Part shown: piece after piece, positions 1-10,087 of the stretch
How positions within the stretch are numbered: position 1 is the stretch's first letter
Layout of the letters: every line of letters begins with the position of its first letter
DNA from: Epiperipatus broadwayi
Lineage: Eukaryota > Onychophora > Udeonychophora > Euonychophora > Peripatidae
Assembly (NCBI GenBank): GCA_028023455.1
Contig: JAQFVV010012395.1
Span: 10,166,154-10,230,153 of the forward strand
DNA: 64,000 nucleotides
Direction of reading: 5' to 3'
Program-made: the position numbers and the translations under genes
Notes under the pieces: model-generated
Database searches by the model: none
Told to the model about the DNA's origin: nothing
Seen by the model: the letters and a program-made list of their open reading frames with translations, nothing else

Positions 1-363
1 TGGATTTGGTGCTTCAGTAAGATTGCTACAGCTGGCTGTTTGTATTTCTGCATTAGGCGAACTTCCAATGAAGTCTCCGTTGCTAATGTCTCCCATTAGA
101 CCTTCGATAACGTCTTCAAGAGGTTTTTTCTGTACGACATATTTTATAGTTTTTTTTATTTTTTTTTATGAAAAAGAAACGGATCCTTTTTTTTTGAATC
201 TTGTTAGAATACTCCAAGAACCTTTGTTAGATTTATTTTGTATTTTAATTTTCCCATAACTAGAATGATTTTGCTTTGTAATTTGGTCTAAGTTAGCCGC
301 TTTTATGCACGGACCAAATTTTACATTATAATTCGGATTGTGAGTAACCGAACTCACATCCAT
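1..363 (-). pseudogene. possible minus-strand coding relic of unknown identity
   Basis: Two open minus-strand segments lie close together. One (363-166) reads from an ATG and includes the stretches FGPCIKAA and GSWSILTRFKKKG. The other (about 132 to the window edge) reads KKPLEDVIEGLMGDISNGDF and onwards in a different frame. They are separated by T/A homopolymer runs at 150-200, where a frame slip would be easy. The first 150 bases are clearly richer in G and C than the sequence around them. A donor-like AAGGTAAGT lies on the minus strand near 394. I do not recognise the protein. The FGP...SW..L.R pattern faintly recalls the end of some LINE ORF1 proteins, but this is only an impression. It could also be a host exon cut by the window edge. 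Confidence 0.25.
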
Positions 364-1131
364 TTAGATAAAATATAAGAACCACTTACCTTAAACGATT
401 TCAAGGCCTTTTTTCCGATGGTTATAAATTTAGGGAATCTTTAATAAAAAAAAAACTTTTGGGAGCTCAGGAAGGTGCTTCCTACTCAGACTATGGTAGG
501 TGGCGTTTTAAGACATACTCTTATCATTAGTTTTCAAAAAAAAAAGCAATGAAGGAAAAATTATTAGTGATTAAGTTATTTGACTGCTAGATGATGAAGA
601 AGTTTGAAAACAATACCATCTTAAGAATAGTTTCATATTTGTTTGCTGACCAATAATTGGATGGGGCTAGTTGGTATGAGGCTGCTATCTGAAAGAAATT
701 ATACATTTCTTTCAAAATTCTTAATTACTATTAAAAAATTGTCATGATCCACTTTGGTTTGAACTCTAGATTATGTGCTTGGAATATAGATATGTCTATC
801 ATTATGTCATGAATCCCTTTAGTAGGTAAATTTTGCTTGTTTACAGATTTTAAAAAAATTATTTAATCCCTTGTTTAAATAATAATTAAGTATTTTCCTT
901 ATAATCTGAACTAATTAAAATAACAGTCTCTTTGCAATCATGTAAACATTCTTTATTATGTGTATTACATAATATTTCTATAAAAGTTTCAAAATAATGA
1001 TAAAAATATATAACTAAAAATGCATAAATTAAATATATATATATACTGTTTGTATATTATATATTATAAAAATACATTTACTTTTTTTTTTTAAAGATTT
1101 TAAGACTTCTCATTCGATAATTTAATATACA

Positions 1132-2083
1132 AAATTAACAAAGCGTATGTCACACTTGAATGAGAAGCTATAAAGATACACAGAAATTATTACACGCTAA
1201 GCACTTTCGAGGTCTTTTGCCTCATATTTATAGTGGTACTGTGAGCTGCAGAACGAAAAAATAGGACAAGGGAAACAAAACAGTATGCAAAGCATATGCA
1301 AATGAACTAGATAGTCCAACGTTTGGAGATGTCAAAGCAGGTATCTCATCTATTGATGGAGTTATTATTGCCATTAATAAAATATGCTTCTCTGATTTTC
1401 CGCTTGATGTCATTTTTCTCAATACAGACTATTTTAGGGCTGGAAGGTTCAAACAAATGTCCTGTTTTCTTGGAATGCTCTAAAAATGTTGATGAATTAT
1501 CATTGTTTTTCATGGCTCTATACCCCCATGCACTAATCGTCTAATCAATAACTCTAAGGACAAAATTGAACCTTCTCAGACTCCCCATGTCGTTTACAGC
1601 ATAGCTTGCCCACAACCTGGTTGCCGGGCCATTTATTTTGGAGAAACCAAGGCAGGCATAATCAACAGGACAGCACAACACAGATATACATATAATAGAG
1701 CCATGAAAAACAATGATAATTCATCAACATTTTTAGAGCATTCCAAGAAAACAGGACATTTGTTTGAACCTTCCAGCCCTAAAATAGTCTGTATTGAGAA
1801 AAATGACATCAAGCGGAAAATCAGAGAAGCATATTTTATTAATGGCAATAATAACTCCATCAATAGACGAGATACCTGCTTTGACATCTCCAAACGTTGG
1901 ACTATCTAGTTCATTTGCATATGCTTTGCATACTGTTTTGTTTCCCTTGCCCTATTTTTTCGTTCTGCAGCTCACAGTACCGCTATGAATATGAGGCAAA
2001 AGACCTCGAAAGCGCTTAGCATGTAATAATTTCTGTGTATCTTTATAGCTTCTCATTCAAGTGTGACATACGCTTTGTTAATT
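1132..2083. mobile_element. palindromic Penelope-like element (PLE) 3' end
   Basis: Left arm 1132-1528 is the near-perfect reverse complement of right arm 1693-2083, around a unique core of about 165 bp. The right half plus core encodes a GIY-YIG nuclease on the + strand; the left arm carries an inverted partial copy of the same coding sequence. Large inverted terminal repeats joined to a GIY-YIG tail are typical of Penelope-like retroelements. No reverse transcriptase remains. Both arms keep a hairpin GAGG...CCTC followed by GAAAGCGC, which is hammerhead-like (see findings). Confidence 0.75.
1538..1909 (+). CDS. PLE GIY-YIG endonuclease domain (fragment)
   Basis: The open frame runs from about 1538 (no ATG; an internal ATG lies at 1703) to a TAA at 1907-1909, about 123 residues. 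It shows the GIY-YIG layout: HVVYSIACPQPGC, then AIYFGETK, then INRTAQHR with the conserved Arg, and a distal KIREAYFING segment with the conserved Glu, ending ...SINRRD and KRWTI. A cysteine pair (ACPQPGC) precedes the YIG-like strand, as in PLE nucleases. In PLEs this domain nicks target DNA to prime reverse transcription. It is only the C-terminal part of a PLE polyprotein; the RT that should precede it is absent. Confidence 0.75.
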   Translation, partial: RLINNSKDKIEPSQTPHVVYSIACPQPGCRAIYFGETKAGIINRTAQHRYTYNRAMKNNDNSSTFLEHSKKTGHLFEPSSPKIVCIEKNDIKRKIREAYFINGNNNSINRRDTCFDISKRWTI

Positions 2084-2394
2084 TTTTTTTTTTTAAAAAA
2101 AGGTATCTTGTTTAAAATAATAAAAATTATGTTAAATGATATATTTTTTTTTTACATTTCATTACTTTTTATTTCCCAATGTGTTTATTGTTCATTATTC
2201 GGTTTGCCAAGTTGCAAAAAATATTTGCTCCCCAATAGCTATCTATGTTTATATAAAATTCTAATTTATTTTAGTGTTGGCTTTTCAAAATTATTTTATT
2301 ACCTGAGGCTAAAAATTACATTTCTTTAAATAGCTCCTTTTATTTATAATCAAAACCTTGTCTAAATTACTTAATATTTATTGTAATGTTAAGT

Positions 2395-2480
2395 GATGCA
2401 CTGTGGATTCTCCTTTCTCGGAGTCAGGAATCTCTCAGTGACTGTGCCTAGAGAAATCTATTAACCATTTTATTTTCCCA
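2395..2480. repeat. dispersed repeat, copy 1 of 2
   Basis: A segment of about 85 bp starting GATGCA and including GGAATCTCTCA and CAGTGACTGTGCC is repeated, diverged, in the same orientation at 4200-4285. No coding or structural signature is visible. The rest of 2084-3170 is AT-rich intergenic or intronic sequence in which I recognise nothing. Confidence 0.5.
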
Positions 2481-3169
2481 TTCTCCGCCCTGTTTTTCCA
2501 ATTCCACAATATAATCTTTGTCAACTCTATGATCTTTATATCTAAACCCCTCTTATTCATAGGCACACATGCTGTAGTGACATCTATCACTCACGTTTGA
2601 AATCAATACATATATCTAAGCACCAATAATTAAATGGTAATCCAAGTATGCTTCATCTATTTTATTTTTAGGTAATTGGCCATCTTACAGTAAAAGTCAT
2701 TGGATTTCTGTGTTTCAATTCTGGCTAATTTTATCCTGCTATTGACTTGAAATTTTCAAACATTATCTTATATTGCAAACTAAGATAGCATTTAACTATT
2801 TTTCATAAAAAGATTAGGTATATTCACATTTGGCTTACAACTGAAATCTCTATAACTCATACTAATTCATTATGAAATCTAAATAGCCTAAAAATTCTGT
2901 AATCTTGATTGCTGTTACCATGTGACTTGATTTCCATTAATGATGATTTAGTAATGCCTATAAATATAGTTTATATACTAAAAAATGCATTAGATCATGT
3001 TTTTGTATATAATTTTCATTTGATAGTAGTAGCATTCTTTCCTCCACTCTGAAACCATCTCTACACCATAAATAACTAATGGATACCAATAATAATAACA
3101 AGGAAATCCCAAACTACTTTTTGGCTATTGATTTTTTAAAATAGAAAACCATACTATGGTTATCTAACA

Positions 3170-3490
3170 TATATTAGCAAAATCTCCATACAGTAGTACC
3201 ATCCAGTGCAAGCAAGCTTTTGCAACCAATTGATGCAAGAAGGTTTGTGCATAAAATTCCTATCTAGTCCATACTCATTTAATGCCCTCAGATTAGTTTC
3301 TGCCTTGTTGCTTTCATCAGTGAGAGCATTGGACTTGAGAGCACTATACCTATATCTTAGGATCTAATGCAACTCTCCAGAAAACACATCTTACTTATTT
3401 AATTAAGTGTGTAAAACACAAATCTCCTTGCATCTCTTGATTGCTAAGGCTTACATTGGTGACACTATTGTGTGGAGGGTTTGCTGCTGT
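3170..3490. repeat. fold-back repeat family (FB1), degenerate copy
   Basis: This copy contains the family landmarks CTCCATACAGTAGTACCA, TTGATGCAAGAAGG and CTATCTAGTCCATACTCAT, and then the inverted landmarks near 3430-3470 (TTGATTGCTAAGGCTTACA, GTGTGGAGGG). Related copies lie at 25.56-27.17, 40.3-40.5, 43.56-43.68, 49.9-50.28 and 50.64-50.97 kb. They are non-coding and look like palindromic MITE-type elements. Confidence 0.55.
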
Positions 3491-4199
3491 TGTAATAGCT
3501 TCTTTAAGCATAGGAAATGGTGATCATGCGATAACATGTATATTACTCATATTATGCTTTGCTATTAAGATGAATGACTATATTTTCAAACATTGGATAA
3601 TCTACTTATAATATTTAATTGTGGCACTGAGAATCTTTTTGGCAAAAAAGTTTTAAAATATCAAGAGATAACTGATGTTGCAAAAATGTATAGTTGCTGA
3701 ACCAATGTCAGACCTAACAAAGTTCAAGCCTTAATATGAATAATAATTTAAATCATTGTCTCAAGAAGCATCATAAAAAAAAACAAAATATGTCAGTTGA
3801 ATGAATGACTGCAATGCAAATATCAAAGAAGATGATAGCTTGACTTTGTTCTAATAATTTGGTGCTGCTGTATGACATCTATTGAATATTTGTTCTTATG
3901 TAAATGACTCTAGAATAAAGAGAAAAATATTTGCCATCAATTGCACATCAAGCACATTATATTTGATTTTGATATATACTGTCCTTGCCAAAAGATCAAA
4001 GCTGTCTTAAAACTGAGATATCTAAAATATATTTACTAATTTAATCAGACAATCAGATGTGCTTAAGTTCAGACCCTGGGGTGTTTGTATTCACCAATCT
4101 TTGATATTAAATATCATAAGGAAAAGACACATGCTAAATTGCTAGAAAATAATAACAATACTTTCCACTAAAAAAAAAAGGAGCACATAAAATGCAATG

Positions 4200-4330
4200 T
4201 GATGCATTATCGCTTCTCTTTTTTTGGAATCAGGAATCTCTCAACCACTATGCCCAGAGAAACTTGTTAGCCAATTTTTCAGGTGTTTGGCACTGCCATC
4301 TGGTGACTTGTTTACTCATGCTTGGAAAAA
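4200..4330. repeat. dispersed repeat, copy 2 of 2
   Basis: Diverged direct copy of the segment at 2395-2480, sharing CAGGAATCTCTCA and the following GCCCAGAGAAA block. The rest of 3490-6600 is AT-rich, with poly-A/T runs and no recognisable gene, RNA or element. Confidence 0.45.
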
Positions 4331-6629
4331 TTGCTATTTACGGCTCAACAATTTTTTTTTTTTAAATAAACGAATGATAATATTGGGACCAACCAAATGA
4401 ATCTCAAGTTGCATTACTACTGAATCGGTGTTATCAATTATCTCAAAATCACCAAATCTCTCAGATGTCTTCATTATTGTCGACTATTTAGCTGTGTATT
4501 TTATAATAATTTAATCTACAAGTATATAAATCCTTCATAATCTTAAGAATTATTTATTATTTTTTAGAAAGTGTATAAATGGTATTAACATCTATTTATT
4601 AAACTGGAGAATATTATATTAACCCAGATATAGACTTTAAACTCAATTAAAGATTAATGACTTTTTGTGATGGTTTCATTATTGTTTCAAGGAAAGGAAA
4701 GTTGAGCAGAAAAGTTACTAATGTGCATATTTATTAATACGCATGTGTAAAAAAGTCGATGGAATTTAATTATGATCTATATGATTGATGTTTATAATGT
4801 TCAATACATTGATCTTTAATTGAATTTAAAAGATTTATCGAGACTAACGTGAACATAATAATCTCTAGCATAATATTATTATCAACATCAGTGATGAATT
4901 TCTCTAAAAATGATCAGCCCTAGTTAAAGTTGCACAAGAATTATACGTTTCGTCGATTATTGTCAAATGTATTTTATTTCTATTTTTATAACACTTTCTA
5001 AAAATTATTTTCATACATTATCTAACTTTAGTTTATAACATATTTTCTCTCGCTTTTAAAATTAATTTAATTTTCTTCTAAATACTATTGTATTTTTGCA
5101 GATTAAATTAATTTTTTAAAAATCTTTTTAAAATTAATGTCCTTTTCTGAATTATTTGTATATTTTACTTTCATTTGAAGTCTATCAAGTTAAACTATTC
5201 AGCTAAAGGTCTTGAGTTTCCGATAGAGCAGAAAAAGTTAATCTAAAAATAAATTTGATTTAAATATCCTTCTGAAATAATCGATTAATGTAAAATTCAA
5301 TTAATAAAATAAACAACTGGAGCTTTTTATTTACATTAAAAAAAAAAAAAAAACTACTGTGAAAACAAACATTAATTTATAAATATCTTGCAATTGTATT
5401 TTTTAGATAAGCAGAACACATCGTTACATTGTAGGTCACATGATAATTTTTATATTTATTATACATTTATTTCATAACTTCTGTACCAAAAATATATAGC
5501 CTCCAGCACATTCAGAGAAGGGATGAAAAATCATAAATGATAGTTTTCTCCTTTACTGAATTGGATTTTTTTTTTTTGTTAATAATAATAAAAACTTTAT
5601 TTCATCCGTTTTCAGAAGAAAGAATCTGATGTCTTTAGTTTTTTTTTTTTTATAAAGATTTAAAGTTATGAAGAATATCACAAGAGCGAATGTCCTGTAA
5701 TAAAAACATATTGAATAGTGCTTGATGAATTTAATTACTGCATTCAAATATGTGTTCCTCATCTAAGATAAAATGAACTCATATACAAGTTACTCTGGTT
5801 ATGAAGACAATTGTTGTCCCAAGATGCATCATAAATCAAAGACATCATAAAAAATAAGTAATTATAATGAGTTCCTATGAGGAAAAAATTAATTTGTTAC
5901 TTTGTATTCAAAATATGTAAAAATTTGATTAAAAAAATAAAGCTTAATTTCAAAAAAATGTTCAAACATTTTACTAAGCATATTATTTAAAAAAATTTAC
6001 ACTATATAAAAACATTTTGATAGATATAATTTTTAAATAATATATATAATTTTTTTATTGACAGTCTGCTAAATATAAGTGAATATTTCCTGCTTTATGA
6101 TTTGTTGAATTAAAACGTGAAGAAAAAAACAAGGGCAATGTACATTTAAAAATGTAAAAAAAGTGACACAATATACATTTTAAATTTTATTTTTGTTGTA
6201 CTTTATTTTCTGTTATCAAACTTTTTTATTTTTTTTGTATTTAACCAATAAAACAGAACTTTTTTTGCATTATTGTTAATTGTGTTTTTAGAGCAAAACT
6301 TTTGCAAATTTATTTATTTTGCATAAATACAATTAAATAAAAATACAATTAAAAAAAAAGTTAGGTATAGTTGATTGATGGAGTTTTAGTAACATAAATG
6401 TTTAAATCCTATTTTTTTTTGCCAATATTTTGAATATATACTTTTATATGTTTATGATAAACTCCATAATTGTCTTAAATATTAGAAACAAATTATGAAA
6501 TTGTTCATTTAAAATTGATCAAATAAGTATTATTTTTAAGTTATGTTTAATAATCTTTGATTGTAAATAAAATTGATTATTAAAGGCATAATGTATAAAA
6601 TCATTTTTCTCTTTTTTTTTCTCTCAAAA

Positions 6630-6925
6630 GAATTTACAATTAAAGTTAATAACACTGATACATTTGAACACATATATGTTGAAAAGATAAATAATCACCA
6701 ATATACATATTTCATGCTAAACTAGCAATCTTGGCTTCAGGGTGGCCTTTGAGCATTCCATCATCAGATTTCAATTGAATGGATGGTTGAAGAGTTGGAA
6801 TGTGGAGTAGATTGAAGCCTGTCCATTAAAGTATGACATTTGGCTATCTTAATATATATCTGAACACTTATAGCATATATGTGTAGAGATGGTAATCTGG
6901 ACCAACTGATGATTGCTGTTTAAGC
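6630..6925. repeat. hammerhead-bearing fold-back repeat, split copy
   Basis: This is the same family as the locus at 27.8-28.5 kb. It shares GCATTCCATCATCAGATTT, CACTTATAGCATATA and the terminal AAGCCTGTGTTTCAGTT. The minus strand at 6730-6692 carries the 3' half of the hammerhead (stem II 3' side, GAAA, TATGTATA, TTGG, TGATTA). The plus strand at 6893-6917 carries the 5' half (TAATC, TGGA, CCAA, CTGATGA) and then breaks off into the element end. The two halves point away from each other, so this copy cannot fold as one ribozyme. Confidence 0.6.
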
Positions 6926-8066
6926 CTGTGTTTCAGTTAGAATTAAAGTTAACTTATTTTTTGTTGTAAGCAAAATAATGTCCATAAAAATTTTAATCCA
7001 TAAAACTGATTTAGTGAATATGTTTTACTGAATATATATACTTTAAAATTTAATAATAGTACCCTTTGTTATTATATGTGATTCAAAATGTTTTCAGTTT
7101 CTTACTATACTAAATAAAACTAGCCTTTTTTGTTTTGCTTTTGTAGTTATTAAATGAAAATCTTCATAACTTGGAATATTTCATAAATGATAGCACTGAT
7201 TATCTTGCAAGAACATTGGATGAAAAGTAGATAAAATACATTCATTTTAATTCTATAATCAAAACATATTGTATACTGTCTAATGAATAAACATTGTGTT
7301 GTGTACATTTTAGTGTTAATGTTGCTATTTCATATTCTGTTGACTTAACTTTAATGAAGTCACTATTTTCTGATGTCATCAATTTTACAAAATGGCTGCC
7401 ATTTTCTTAAGGAAAAGTTTCCAAATTTTGAACTTAAATCATTATAGCAAATAATCGTAATTCAAAATAATGGATATGAACTGTTGATTGTTTTGGTTAA
7501 TTTTAACATTAAAGGTCTATCATTGACCAGGGTAAAGATGTATATGTAATTCAACTAATAATTACTGGCACTAATTAAATAATCAATAAAAAGGATATTA
7601 ATTAGCTTAAAAGTTCTTTTGCAGGTCATGACAAGTAAAAAACAAGTACACCTCATGAGAAATCAATGATTGCAACATTCTCATAAAGTCATCATGATGA
7701 TAATATTTAACCTACATTCATTGTCAAATTTGATGGCTAGATATATGTTGATAATTTAGTATAAATAGTACTCGTGCAATAGTTGTGCATGCTAAAAAAT
7801 CACAACGGTATCTGATGGACACAGAATATTGTATGTTACCTTAAGATGGGTCTACTAAGACTTTTTCCTTGGGTTTGCTGGAATTAAATAAACTCGCACA
7901 TGTTGTCCATATATAATACCATTACCATTAAAAAAGCAATATTTAAGCTTCTACTTGATAACATATAGGAAATATCAACACTCCATTAGGCAATGATTTG
8001 ACTAATAGAGTGAATATCAGCAGTCAAACTATAATTTGACAGTTTAAAGTATATTTTTTAACCTTA

Positions 8067-8110
8067 TTCAGCTGATGACTAATTATTTTGATGACGAAAC
8101 TTGTTCTGAA
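8067..8110 (+). ncRNA. hammerhead ribozyme-like motif, type I minimal (damaged stem II)
   Basis: Stem I TTCAG (8067-8071) pairs with CTGAA (8106-8110). The core CTGATGA is at 8072-8078 and GAAA at 8096-8099. Stem III is very short: A-U plus one C-G pair closed by a TT loop, followed by the cleavage triplet GTT, with predicted cleavage after 8105. Stem II (8079-8095) has seven paired positions, five pairing (one a U-G wobble) and two mismatched: C.C at the base, where functional hammerheads normally have G-C, and A.G two steps up. Minimal type I hammerheads of this form occur in PLEs and retrozymes. This copy is probably inactive or weak because the basal pair is lost. Confidence 0.5.
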
Positions 8111-8352
8111 GTTTGATTTTGATTTTTCACTTTTAATAAGAAGAGTAATATTTTAAGTTTAATATTAATGTTTATTTTTTGCTCTGGACTAATTCAAGTT
8201 TTAGCCTTTAATAATTAGCAAATGTATTTTTAATGCTATGATCTTATTTTTGGCTAAGCTTCAAAAATGCATTTGGCTAATTATTATAGACTGAAAATGT
8301 ATTTATTCCACAGTAAAACTATAAACATTAGTGCTAAATTTAGGATATTACA

Positions 8353-8458
8353 GTCTTGCATTGGTGGCCGAGAGTTCAGCGTGACTGCCTTGCACTTGCA
8401 GGCAGTTGCCCGGGTTGCGGGTTCACATCTCAGCCGATGCTATGACACTAAAAAAAAA
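8353..8458 (+). repeat. tRNA-derived SINE, copy 1
   Basis: A tRNA-like head has an A-box region (GGTGGCCGAGAGTTCAGCG) and a B-box-like GGTTCACATCT, then CGATGCTATGACAC and an A-rich tail. The flanks AAATTTAGGATATTACA at 8336-8352 and 8459-8475 form a perfect target-site duplication, so this is a retroposed SINE and not a tRNA gene. Family members lie at 31.06, 42.26, 48.87 and 52.52 kb. Confidence 0.85.
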
Positions 8459-9702
8459 AAATTTAGGATATTACACACTATTACAGAGAAATTGTTGCTA
8501 TATTAACTGAAAGATTAATAAAAATTAATTCACACACACATGGAAGCACAATAAATATACAAATATATAATTTTAAACATCACACAAATTTATTCTGCAA
8601 TACTTTGCTCTTGAAAGCAAAATGGAGAAATCAATAGAACCCTCTACATAAATAAATATAGCCTAAAGTTACATTAATAATTATAATCAAAACTGAATAA
8701 ATTGAATTAATAAAGATATTAATAAAATTACAAATTTTCTTCACAACCACAGTTTCATCTATTCAACAAATAATCATTCTCATATGAAAATACGCACCTA
8801 TAACTGACCACAATCAAAAATAAGTGTCCTTAACATTAAAAAAAGTCTTAAACCTTGATGATCTCAAATCATAAGAATCTCTTTGACCCATTTTATTTCA
8901 TTGCATTGAACTATTTTATGATCAGTATTACGTTCTTGACTGTGTTAAGATACCTATTTTTATCTCTACTTTATGCATTTTTAATTTTTTCATAAAATCT
9001 TTTTGCATTCTCCTTAAATTAACTGTTATTAAAACAAGCAAAACTCATTATATCATGTGATGCTTAAATTAACTGCATGAAATTTTATAAATTATTTCTG
9101 GAATGTTTTTTTGTAATTTATATACTGTTTAGAATACAAGATAAAACTATAATACCCACTCTAATTCCATCTAATGTAGAATTGAGTAATCCATGATTAC
9201 CAGATAATAATACATTTTAATCATAATCTAAACTCTTTCTGGCTTTAGCCTTTAACAATCAGGGTTAGAATTCAAAGCTGGAATAATACAGTTAGGCATC
9301 TAACAAACATTTTTAATTTCATTTAGTATTCAAGCTAAAAGCCTAAAAATTCAAACTCCCCTAAAATTTTGAGCATAAACCAACTTGCTCCAATAGTTAT
9401 ATAGACTTGATCTATGTCAATAACTATATATTTTAGTACTTTCAATTTTTTATTATTTTTAGTGACTTGTATCTTCCAATTAAGAATATTAATAATAACA
9501 TATGATCTCATTTTTTAATTTACATAATATATAATAGAACAAGAGCAATTCTCCACTCTAGCTCCATCTACATACCTTAAACAGCACTATTAATTAAAAG
9601 AGATAAACTTTTACAGCTTTTTTGTATGATGAAAGATTCTTCACTGTCAAAGCTATAGATGTAATGAAAAAAAGTATCACCTATTCATTATTCAAGCTAA
9701 TA

Positions 9703-10081
9703 GTGAGGCCACAAACATCACAGCAAATGCCCATGTAAAAGTGATAGTGCCCATCTGATACATTACTCACCTCCATCCTCTAACAAACAAATTTCAGATA
9801 TATCAAGCACAAAGCCTCGCAAATCCATAGAAAAAAAGAGGAAAACCATGGATCCTACAACCATTGATACCATTGATCCTTCTGACGAATCTCAGACAGA
9901 TTACACTACTTCATCAGACACCGAAGACTTCATGGATGCATTTCCTCAACCAACAACTATCTCACCAATCCATTCACAAATTCAATCACAAGACTCTGAT
10001 TGCCAAACAACATCAGATCTCATTAACATGGAGATGTCCCACATTGACTTGGTACACTTTGCTGAGGACGGTTTGGATTAA
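9703..10081 (+). CDS. LINE ORF1 C-terminal fragment
   Basis: The frame is open from about 9703 to the TAA at 10079-10081. Upstream it reads GHKHHSKCPCKSDSAH, with Cys/His spacing that may be the last part of a zinc knuckle. A basic stretch follows (KPRKSIEKKRK), then an acidic Ser/Thr/Asp-rich tail of 77 residues from the ATG at 9848. It stops six bases before the ORF2 ATG at 10088, the tight ORF1-ORF2 spacing expected in a LINE. ORF1 proteins bind the element RNA. The N-terminal part is missing, so the element is 5'-truncated. Confidence 0.55.
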
Positions 10082-10087
10082 TCTATC

